Assembly (NCBI RefSeq): GCF_963678635.1
Contig: NC_087064.1
Location: 15,553,802-15,617,801 of the forward strand
Direction: 5' to 3'
From: Symsagittifera roscoffensis
Lineage: Eukaryota > Xenacoelomorpha > Acoela > Convolutidae
Length of the DNA: 64,000 bases
Within the stretch, counting starts at the first letter, position 1. The number at the start of each line of letters is the position of its first letter. A model generated the notes under the pieces. It saw only the letters and a program-made list of their open reading frames with translations. It was not told where the DNA came from and searched no databases. The position numbers were made by a program, and so were the translations under genes. Of the stretch, positions 23,201 through 35,100 are shown in pieces.

Positions 23201-26200
23201 TAGAAAAACTCTCCATTGTAAAAATTCTTACGCAAGCCATCTCAAAAGTTTTTAAAACAAAATAAGCTGGAAAAGATATAACATTTTAACGGATTGTTAG
23301 ATACTCAATTTTTCGAGGAATTTTTGAGGACATTTTTATAGGCAAATGAAAAGTTAATTTTTTCTAGAGGGATTTTTTCCTGGGGGTTTATTCCGCCAGC
23401 GCGAAAAACAGTATTGACAAATATTTAAACACGACATCAATTGCTTCTTCTAAGCTTGAACTTCAATAGTGAATTTAAGTTAAATGTTTAAAATTCAACA
23501 CAAAAATTAATAGACAATCAATTTTTAAATAATGCAGATGCAAAAAAGAACAAAGCTGCTCGTATCAGGGCAAAACCCTAAATGTTTCGATTGGCCTTTA
23601 AGTGGTCTCGGAGATTTTGAGATAAAATAAATATTGGCAAAACAATGATTTGTCGGCTGATAATATCAAAAATTGAATGTTGCATTTTGAGTCGTTTATG
23701 AAATTAATAAAATCAGTTACCAGCCTCAATTCAGTTTGGACCAATTTGGTAGTGCGAGGTTTTAAAAAAGCAGTTTTAGACATACTATTGGCAGACTCGG
23801 CTGGCCCCATGCAGATAAAGAGATCGATCTCTCGAGAGACCAGTGTTTTGTAAAAGTGGTCCACAAAGAGCATATATATTCCTCACTTTCTTCAAAAGTC
23901 GGAACGTTGAATTCGCTTTCCAAGTCGTTCTTGAGGCAAATTCTATCGTTTACTATTTAACACAGCGTTTTGCGAAACCGTTTTAGGAATAGTGTTTAGT
24001 TGTAGGCTCAACAAAAAGCCATTGTATTGTTCATGATTTTGCTCAAATGCGAGCAGTCTTGTTTTTTTTATGCATCAATCAAAGAAATTTTTATTCAATT
24101 TTTCCAATTCAGAGTGTTTGTTCAGTCATTTTACTGCTCATTTTTATATTTTTATTTGTATTCTTTTTCAAGTTCATGATGGTCACAAACATTCATGCCC
24201 CAACGGACTGTTTTCTTGACATCTAATATCGAGCACTTAGAAGAAAATTCAGAGCTTCTCGGGTATTGGTCGACCATTGTATGTTTTTCTAACTAACTTA
24301 TTTTAGTAGACCGTCTCCTTTCACTCCTGTTTGTCAAATGTTTTGAAGTTTTCTGGTTTGAAACTACTTTAATACATCCATTTTTGGTTGAAAACTGCCA
24401 AAAGTCTTTTAAACGCACCTTTGGAGCCCATTTACGCAAAATTTGAAGTGAGCGCCGCAAAAAAAAACTTTGTCAATTTTTTCAAAAAGTTTTCATAAAC
24501 GTCATAATTGGCCCTTTGCCTAAAATAAAGCAACTTTAGGAAAAACTCTTTATAGTGTTTTTGGGTAACTCCAAAATTCAAATTATTCTAATTGAAAAGA
24601 TACTAAGACAAAACTTGTTTTTTCGATCGAAAAGCCATCTCTAGAAAAACTCTCCATTATAAAACTTCTTACGCAAGCCCACTGAAAGTTTTTAAAACAA
24701 AATAAGCTGGAAAAAATATAACATTTTAACGGATTGTTTGATGAGTTTGTATATTTGGTGCTGAATTTTCATTGCCATAATTGGCTCTATCTGAATCAGA
24801 AGATAACCAGTTTGTATTCTTGCGTGATATCTTGCTCTTGGTCATCGTTGAGGTTCCCTTCATTGTGCTATTTTTCCAGATTCAAAGATTTTCGTTTCAA
24901 TCCATTTTCAAATATAATCAAAGATCTCACCATGGTGGTGAAACATCTTCTCAATGTTTGCCGTCTTGTACCAAGTAAAGAAAAAAAACTCAATCTTGAA
25001 ATGCTGGTTATAAACTCGCACAGGACTAGAATTATAATCTAGGCATTCTTTTTCTGTCGACTTTTTTTTTGTCTTCACTGCCAGTATTATAAGCCGAGAT
25101 AGCCGATATTTTTGCATTCAGATTATGAATTTTTGGTTCTTCATTATTGCTCCGACTTTGGAAGAAAATATTTGTGCTCAGTGCAATTTTGTAAAAATCT
25201 CGATCTAGTTTTTTTCTGTACATAACATTTTAAGTGTTTTATTTTATCTACACAGTTGAAATGAGTTTATAATTGTCTTTTAATACGCATTCGTGCAATA
25301 ATTTGCATTCAGACCTGCATTTTGTAAAATTGATCAAATTTTTGTTTCAGAAAATTTATTTTTGAATTTCATCGCTTAGAGGGAGTACAACCAAAAAAAC
25401 TTTCGAAATTTAATACTTTAGAATAGTTAACGCTTAATTTGTTTGTGCTATTAACGTTTAATCGGTGATTTGATCCGTCTCAGTATTAGTTCCGATTTGT
25501 TTAGTCCTAATAATATGTTTCTAGACAATAAATTTGTCACTTAATATTTTAAGGTTGCAGGACAACCAACTTTATTGCAATTTATCCTATTTAATTTTAC
25601 CTTACGCCAATTTACCTACACCTAAATTAAGACCGAATGATAGCAACAAAATGGTGATCGACGCAGTCGCGCCAACGCGTTGCGAGCTTGCCTACAGAGG
25701 GTAGGACTCTAAATGAAAATTAGAGCCGGTCATCGCCACGAAGTGGCAACCCGCGCGTAGCGCACCCACTGGCAACCTCAAACCAAAATAGTCAGCTCAT
25801 TTATCGCTGAGCAGTTGAACTATTTGTAGAAGATAGAGTAAATTGGCATCGGTTGAATCGGGTAGATCATCATGGAACCGTATTTTAAATAGCGTGCTAG
25901 GGACTGGACTTGCCCTCATACGAACAGTCTTGTTTTTCCGACTTTCGTAACAAAAGTAACGGAATATTTGTGTTCGGGGTTGGTTTTTTCTTTGGACAAT
26001 GTTCGATTGTTTAACTAGCCATTTTCGACCGAATTTTAAAATATCAATCAAAAAACGTTGTTGTCCTGAGCTTAAATTTGAAAAGATATTTCACCTGTGA
26101 TCATTTTTCGTAAAGTTATGGGGGTTTAAAGATTGCCATTTTGGCCAATTTGGGACAATTGACGCGCGATATATTTCGCACTATTAACGTGTAAGCGAGA

Positions 26201-29163
26201 TTTATTCCGTCCTAGAAATTGTTCCAAATTGGTTCAGGGACGCTTATATGCCATAATTGATTTGTTAATAGGAGCAAAATTTATGACTTTTTTTACTACA
26301 TTTGTTTTTTTTTCATGTTATTACTGCTCCATAGACCTTAAAAGGCAGTCGGAACACTCGAGACTTCGCCCTGATACGAGCAGTCTTGCTTGTTTTATTT
26401 TATGTTTTGATTTTACTTACATGGACAAAAATGGATTTTTTCTAGCTTCGGACTGTAAACGTTGTTAATAGGTAAACGCTGCAAAAAAAGTGTAAACGTT
26501 GTTAATAGGTAAAATTAAATTGAAGATGAAATGTCAAAGGGGGAAAGGAATTAGTTCTGTTAAAAAAATCGAAAACTTAATGAATTCGGAAATTTATGCA
26601 CGGAATTGTATAATAATTGATTTTTCGTATGGAGGTCAACACGGGTATCTGATATTCTCATGACTGATTTTCGAGAAGTTGTTTTGTGCATTTTTTTCAT
26701 TTTCTAATTACCCGTAACATAAGCTGTGAATTGAACCGGCTCAGAATTTGCTCCAAATTGAATTGAGGAAAATAAATAATTTGGATGTCATGACATAGGG
26801 CATGGGATAAGAAAAAAAGTCAATTTTTGCGACCAACTACTCTTTTGTACGTTTTAAAATGCTGTCATATCATTCAGAATTTTGCCCTTACATGGAAAGT
26901 CTTGTATACCTGTTAATGTGATATTTAATTGTTGTTGAGTGCAAAACGGCTAAGAGTGTTGTAGAAGTCGTGGAGCAACACTTATATTATTGAATTTGCA
27001 TGGAAAAGCCTTCATTTTAAACGGTTTGTTTTTTTAAAAAATGGGCGAATCATCCAGGTTCATATTATGCAGATCAGGAGTTCGAAACTCAGTCTACCCG
27101 CTCTCACCACGGGATGATGTCTCCTCCCAATGGCCCTGCCTCGTTACGGATGGCGAAACATCGCCCAATCCACAACTCACTTCCCGAGGGGATTGACAAT
27201 GTCGGGGGGTACTCAACTCCCCCCAAATTGTGCAGTCGACACATACATGCACAATCTCGCATTCACGAAAATGGCATGCAGGTGAGTTTTAAAAAATGTT
27301 TCCACAAACACAGATAATCGATTTCGCCCTCGAATATTCGCAGAGGAGTTAAAGCAATTTGAACTATGTTTTCACAATGAAAAAACAGCTATAAGCCGTT
27401 TGGATTCAGTGGTATCAAAAATTCCGAATCACTAAAACGAACTTCAAATTTTGGAGTGGAAAATCATAAATTGTTCAGTTAGGGGACATATTAACTTAAT
27501 TCAAGTATTTGTTAACGCCCCTTGCATCTTCATTTTCGTAGACCAGACTGAACCGTCCCTCAAATTCAAATAAATATGTAGCTGTACTTCTAATTTTGGA
27601 TTGATTGCTTCAAAGATATTTTATGTATAGACAGTACATGTTTACTATTTTTGTTTTGGTCGGCGCTCATTTGTGCGCACAATTACTACTCATTTGAACA
27701 CTTTCAAGAACTTTTGAACTAACTGTGAAACTGTGTTTATAAAACGTGCGGCTAAAGTTGTTCAATAATGAATGATTCTCATTATACAATACACCAGTTT
27801 GAAAATTCTCAATATGATTTTCCACCGCCGGCTGAAGATTTCTCCTTGTCCAATAAGTCCAGACCAAAATTGCTTCAGGAGAACGCGGCGTTGCGAGCCG
27901 AGAAAGAGTCGCTGAAAACTCGTTTGGAAAATCTGGAAGTGCAGTTACGACAGGCGAGAGAATCTGGACGGAACTCGGCGGAAGAAATAACGAGGTAATT
28001 TAAAAAGCAGTTGTACACACTTCAGATTTTTTAAACTAATTATTGAAAAACGAAACAGGTCAAAAATGCCGTTTTCGAGGACTTTATGAAATTTGTACAA
28101 CAAAAATTGCGTTTTTTGGCGCGCGCGCTCCTCAAAACTATTATATGTTGTTCTCAAGGCTGTTTAGCAGTTTTTTGGGGCGATTGACAAAAATGCTTGT
28201 CTCAAAATAGTACCAATTTGATGATTATTTGCGTGGGCAATATTGCCAACCCTTAGGGGAGGGCTAAAACTGCTTAGACAAAAAGATTAATATCGATTTG
28301 CTGACATATCGAGCTAAGATATATCTGAGCATAATCTAATTCAATTTTTTTGCATGCTTCTGAAATTGAGGTAGATAGCTAATGAATTAAAAAATTCAAT
28401 ATTAAAGCAATCAATTGCTTTCAATAGTATTATCTTCAAAAGAAAATTTATTCGAAGAAAATTTTTCTTTGGTTTTTCAATTTTTCAAAATTATTTAATT
28501 TCTTTAGCTGCATAACAGCTTTTGCGTTTTTGTCCGCTCAGTTTGTATGTATTTATCAGTTATTTTTTAATCTACTTTCTAAATTATTTCCGGTCAGTTT
28601 CATAGAAATCTGAGGTTTTTTGTTAACTTGTCTTCTCAAGTTTAAAAAAACTAATTTTTTCTTCTTTTTGTATCGCAAAAATTGAGTGCCAAGCAAGTGA
28701 GCCACATCAAATTAGTCACAATGTAGCCTGGTTCTAGAATATTTTGTCATTTCTCCTTTGGAATAAAATCCGAAATCATGCGTTACGGATCTCAGTGCAA
28801 GAATTTCTTTTAACACGCGTTTATAGGTTACAAGGTGATAATTGGGTTCCTAGAAAAAGCAAATGAATGAGATGACACCTGTCAGTTCCCGCAAAGGAAC
28901 GAAAACGTAAGAAATCAAATGTAAAGGTACATACTGCTTCCGAAGATCTTAAGGCCCATAATTGTTTCTCCGGGAACCCGTCTGTACTTCAAGGACTCAA
29001 CTGAAATATTTTTGTACCAACAAGAGTTTCTGTGTAGGTTAAACTTGCTGTTGGAGGGCAAGTACAAGCCAATGGAGAGGGAACTGCATAGAGTGAAGAG
29101 TGACCTGCAGGGCTTCAAGAGTGAGAAGGAGTTCCAGATCAACCAGGATGCTAACACTCTACA
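17208..29163 (+). CDS. Exons 1-5 of the coiled-coil gene (N-terminal part)
   Basis: Exon 1 (17208-17251, donor GTAAGT) carries the start and a CxxC pair. Exon 2 (17696-17820, acceptor TTTACAG, donor GTAAGT) reads YVSSLQFSAEKIL to NEED. Exon 3 (27073-27281, acceptor ATGCAG, donor GTGAGT) is proline-, histidine- and serine-rich. Exon 4 (27798-27994) begins FENSQYDFPPPAEDFS and opens the coiled coil with LLQENAALRAEKESLKTRLE. Exon 5 (29038-29163) reads LNLLLEGKYKPMEREL to QINQDANTL. An ATG at 27,768, in frame 30 bases before exon 4, could serve a shorter isoform if transcription started there. The weak pyrimidine tract before exon 4 makes that acceptor the least certain of the set. Confidence 0.72.
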
Positions 29164-32100
29164 GTAGGTGTAACTCTACAAAAGAGAAATAAATTTGAAG
29201 TCCCTGTGATTTTGTGTATTGAACCCATTCAAAAAAAAAATCAAAGTCCAAACGATTTTCGGGAAATTTTTTTCAGCGCAAAATTGATCGATTCAATGCT
29301 CAGAGTTTTTTAGAGAAACAATGGCAGATTTCAAAACAATTTTTCTTGATCCAATTTTCACAAATTCAATAGCACGTGTGATACCGCTACTGCAGTAGCA
29401 GTATTTATATACGTATGTACAGCTAACCTTTGGTGCTCAATCATTATTTTATGGTATGCTCAAGGTCATACGTAAGTGATGACACTGAGATCAAGCGAGA
29501 GATCAGAGTTCTTAACAATGATCTATCTCTCAGTACAACAACAAAACAAAAGAGACAGAAAACCTAAATTCAATATCCAAAATACAGTATTGAATCACAA
29601 CTTGTTTTCAATCGATATCGCAAGGCATATCACATGGCGCAGCCAGCAGGATTCGCAGCTCAAGACAACAGAACGGATATGGGAATTCCGGTATTTTGGG
29701 CATCAGCGAATCTAGACCCTCCGTGGCAATTTAAAATTTGGTTCGAACAATTTCTCATGGCGGTTACGGTCAAAGAAAATGTGAACCCAGAGATTATTTT
29801 GGAAGAACCAAAAGACATATTCGAGGAACCACCACCACGCCCGGAAACGCCCAGGGATGGGGAGAACGAAGATGCGAGGAACGCTAGGATTCTTAGAGAT
29901 AAGCTAGCAAGGGATAGAGTAGTATTGGAGAACGAAGACAGAAAGACAAGAGGCCCACGAGTCGGACACAATGTCTTCTACAACGAAGTACAAAAGAAAC
30001 TGGTGTCAAGATTATTTTTATCTTTGGGTACAGAGGGAAAGAAGAGATTCCTACAAAAGAACCCGCACGTTGAAATATCGAAAATGACGTTCAGGGAAAT
30101 AACAGATTTGGCAGAAGTCTCGTTTCAAAAGGTAAAATGTGTAATATACGAAAGATACAAGTTATTTACGAGAATGCAAGAATCTGGAGAATCTCTAGAA
30201 TCATTCCACGCAGCGTTAACTGCTCAAGCAGCCCGATCAGAACTGGGAGCATTGGAAAATGAAATAGTGCGAGACCTGTTCATCTCGAAAATGAAAAACA
30301 TGACCTTGCAGGACACGTTGACATTCGAAACTCTAGATCCGGTGGAAGTTTTAAAAAGGGCTATAAAATTCGAACATAGCAAGTTAACCACAATGGCGTT
30401 TCAGAAGACTAATGCTGCGGCTACAGGGGGATCAAGTAGCAATTACACCTCGGGTGTGAGGGTAAAACAGGAACCTGTAATGGCAGTTCGAAATTTGGGG
30501 GGGACAACCAAAACTCCAAATAGAAGAGAAACGCATAAAAGACAGAATAATAACAAGAATCAAAACACGAAAACAAAACCATGTAATAGATGTGGAAGGA
30601 CGTTTGAACAGGGACACCTAAAAAAATTGTCCAGCGATGGGGAAAACCTGTAAACACTGTGGTAAACCCAATCATTTCGCTAAAATGTGCAGATCCCAAC
30701 AAGGAAGTGAAGTTGCGGAAGAATCGGAAGGATCGGTAGAGGAATGCGATCAGATCAGTGAAGGTGTTGGGTCATGTAGTGAATTTGAAGTTATGTCGAT
30801 ACAAACCTACCAACCGGAAAATGAGCGAGTTTCAAAATATGTGAAAGACCGAATCAACGAAATGAGAAACATACCAGACGGAAAAGTGGTACGAGTTCAG
30901 AAAATAGATTCGATTCGCGATCCAACATTGAATCGCGTAAAATCACTAAAGGCAATGGTACGAATAGATAATCAGATAATTCAATTAACAGTGGACACTG
31001 GAAGTCCTGTTTCATTTCTCAACTGGGCCACGACAAAGGAAATTATGGAAAAATCAAACAAAGTGAGATTCATACCGTCCGATAAATTGAACTTACAAAC
31101 CAAATTTGTGGACTACAATAAACAACCGATCAGTATTCTGGGAGCCCTAAAAACCAATCTGAGGTCAGCGGGCTGGGAAGTAAAGGGCGCAACCTTTCTG
31201 GTATCAGAACGAAAAACCAGATGCATCATGGGATTAGACCTGCAAGGACAAGTGAGAATAGTGACTACACAAAGATCAGCGCCAAAAGAACTCACCAGGT
31301 TTGACGTGCTCATGTGCGAGCAGTCAGAAGGTTGGAAAGAAAAATTTTTCACTAAATTTAAAAACTTATTTGAAAGACAAGGCATTTCGAAAAATCACAT
31401 TGTCAGTTCAAAATTTAAATATCCATTATGTCCGATCCAAGAAAAGGGGAGAAGAATCCCAATTCACATACAAGATAAAGTCGAAAAAGAAATCGAGAAG
31501 TTGTTGACAGAAGGCCATATAACAAAACTTGATAAATGTACAAGTGATTGCTTTATCGCTCCAATTTTGATAACAGTAAAGAAAGACGACTCAATAAAAT
31601 TGGCAATGGATGCAAAACCAATCAATAGACAATTGTTCAAAAACAAATACCAAATGCCAAATGTAGATGAACTTATTGATGGGGTAAGCCAGATTGTTAC
31701 CAAAAACAAAAAGGGTACGCTATATTTTTCGGTGTTAGATTTGAAATATGCGTACAGTCAATTAAAATTGGCTGCTGATACAGCTAGGCAATGAAATTTT
31801 AACATTGTTGGCGGAAAAGCAACTGGAACTTACAGATTCTTGACAGGGTTCTATGGTCTAGCAGATATGCCAGCTGAATTTCAAAAGGCCATGAATAGAA
31901 CCATCAACCACGCTAAAAACACGTTCTGTTTTCTGGATGACATGCTTATTGTGTCAAAGGGAAGTGAAATCGAACATGCAAACTTAGTAGAAGCAGTATT
32001 AAAGAAATTGGATGCAGAAAATTTGGCATTGAAACTATCAAAGTGTGAAATTTTCAAACAAGAAGTGAATTGGTTGGGTCATCATCTCTCAGAAGAAGGG

Positions 32101-35100
32101 GTTAGACCAAAAATCACTAAAACGGAAGCGGTAGTAAACTTGAACACGCCGAAATCTCTAAAGCAACTAAGGTCATTCTTGGGAAGCATAAATCACTTAG
32201 CTAAATTTATACCTAACGTAGCAAGTCTGACTGAGAGATTAAGACCACTTCTTAAAGAAGAAAATCAAAAGAAAAAGTTAAAAAACATGAAACTCCCGGT
32301 GAAAAAATTCGAATGGGGAGATGATCACACAGTAGTATTTAATGCTATAAAAGAGGCTGTGGCAAATATTACGAAAGTACACTATTACGATGCAAATCGT
32401 GAAACACGAGTTAAATGCGATGCTAGCCATGATGGGCTAGGGGCTACTTTAGAACAACAAAATGATGAAGAGTTATGGGTCCCAATTTCGTTCGCATCCC
32501 GATACTTAAACGCCCAAGAAAAAAATATTCAACAAATGAGTTGGAGTTATTGGCAGTTGTTTGGGCAGTAGATAGATATAAACACTACCTTCTGGGGAAA
32601 CCATTTACCATCGCAACTGACCACAAAGCGCTTACAACAGCATTGGATGTTAACCAATCGAACAAGACCTACCGATCACGTTTAACCCGGTGGGTTGACC
32701 GGTTACTGCCATATCAGTTCAACATAGTTCACATTTCGGGGAGGGATATGGGCATAGTTGATTATTTATCGCGTGATCCTTTCAATGATCCCTGGCCCGA
32801 ATCAGAATTAGACGAAAAGTTTGTAGTAGCGACAATAAACTCCTTTCATGAAGCGTTCGACTGCTGGAACAGTAGGCTTAAAGAATCAAGGTCGCTCAAC
32901 CGGAACGAAAACGTTCTAGAATGTTCTAGAAGGAATTCTAGGAAACAGTCATCAAGTAATGGTTGCTATAGCAACCAAAACGGTCAAAACCGAACAAAAC
33001 TCGACCGGAACGAGAGAAAACAGTTTCCACGACTGCAAAAACAGCTAAACACAACAGTTCACCAAAAACAAATCACTCTTCGTCAAATCAACCCAGCAAA
33101 CAGTCAGTCTTAAATAATTGCAAAATCAAAAAACGACCAGTACTGAGAAAAAGAGAAAAAACAGACTCAAGGATCGAGATGTCAGGAAATGAAAACAGAT
33201 CATAAGACTGGTGGTCGAGCTCACCACAAGATTGGCGGAAGGAGGAGCGCGAAGAAAGTCTAATGGACCCAAAGTGGAACCGATCACTTTCCAACACTAA
33301 CGAACTCTCGGGAGAGGAGGAGATCACAGAGACAGTTCAACGTACGAGAAAAATAATGCGAGGGGGCCGAAAAAATAGGGACAGCTCCGACAGCGAAACA
33401 CGTCATGCACAACGAGTAAAATGGTCGTTGGAACCGGACCAACAAAGAATAGCGGATCAAAGACTGCCCTCATTCTGGCAGTTAATAGCCGGAGATAACA
33501 ATGTTCAGGAAAATAAAGAACTGGTGGCTCATACCCAAGAAGTCAGCGACAGCTTGGAACACGAATCGAGTTCAACATCGCCTAAACCGATCTCATCGGC
33601 GGAACGGAAACTCAGTGAGGTGAATGTAATAGAAGTGGACCTGACAACCACAGAGGAGGCGGAGAGTGAGGAGGAAGTGTGCTCAATTCAACCGCCAAAG
33701 GGACTGGGCAAGAGACTGCAAAAGCAGCAACAAGTAGAGACCCTGGACAACCTCGCAAAACTGTTCGACAAAAACTTACTAGCAGAATTTACCACAGAAG
33801 ACACGTGGATGGACCGCCTCAGGCGAGTGGTAGAGAGAGGAGACAAACAAGGGTTCGAATTGATGGGACCTTATACAAATCCGTTGTGGTCACAGATGGC
33901 AGTTCAGGACGACTGCATCTTGGTGAATAATCGGCTAGCAGTACCAATTCAACTAAGACAAGCTGCCCTGAAACGAATACATCGAGGGCACCCAGGACAG
34001 GAAGCTATGTTGGGAGCAGCGCAATATCTGTGGTGGCCACACATGAATAAGGACATTGTGAATTTGGCAGAGGAGTGTCGTAGCTGTACCAGATATGGTA
34101 AGAATGTAAAATACCTTATTTCGAAAAATTCGTCAAAACCACTGCCACTGCTCACGCAGCCGGGACAGGAGGTACAACTAGACTACGCGGGGCCTATAGA
34201 AAATCAAAAAGGAAAAAAAATCTACCTTTTAGTAGCTATAGATCGATTCTCGAAATTTCCATCAGTGAAGGTTACAAAATCCACAAGTGGAAAGTGCACA
34301 GTAAAATTCTTGAGATCATATATCGACACACATGGAGTCCCTGAATCAATTCGTTCGGACCAATTTTCAGGCTTTAAGGGAAAAACTCTAAAAAAAATTC
34401 TGTTCGGAACTCAATATCGAGCAAAAATTCTGTCCGGTGGGGTTTGGTTGAACGTACAATTCAAACAATAAAAAGAAGACTGGGAGTGATGATGCTCGAA
34501 TAAAATAATAAATCAATCAACTTATGTCTCAGCACTATAATGAGAGATTTACGGTGGAACAAGCAGAAAACAATTCAAGTATCTTCGTTTCAAGCACATT
34601 TCGGCAGACTACCAAAATCAGAATTTAAAATTGTGAGGGATAGGTTTTTAAATAATTCTGATTATTTAGACAAACAGCACTTGGAACGCTCAGCATTGAC
34701 GGCCTCTCAAATGAAACGGAGAATTGACCAGTCGAGAGAGAATCTAAAAATAGTGCGCAAGGGACAACTGAGCAGGGATACAAGCCCACTGCACAAGCAG
34801 CAGCTAACATCGGACAGAGACAAAGAAAGGGCCAAAGCTCTAAAGGAATTGTTGGAGGCGAACGCCCGCTGGAACTACGAAAGAAGGGACGCGGCTAAAA
34901 ACGACAACAGGAAATTAGTGGACGAGACAGGGCAACTCAATCCCGATCTTCGAAAGGAAATGATCTACTCTTGGGAGAAAGGATTTGTGGAGGACAAAGT
35001 AGAAAATCAATGTAAATCACCACCAAAGACAATACTTCGAAAGGATCCACTAAGGAAAAGCGGACAAGCCTTAACCAGACCACTAAAGGGGAAAATCGCT

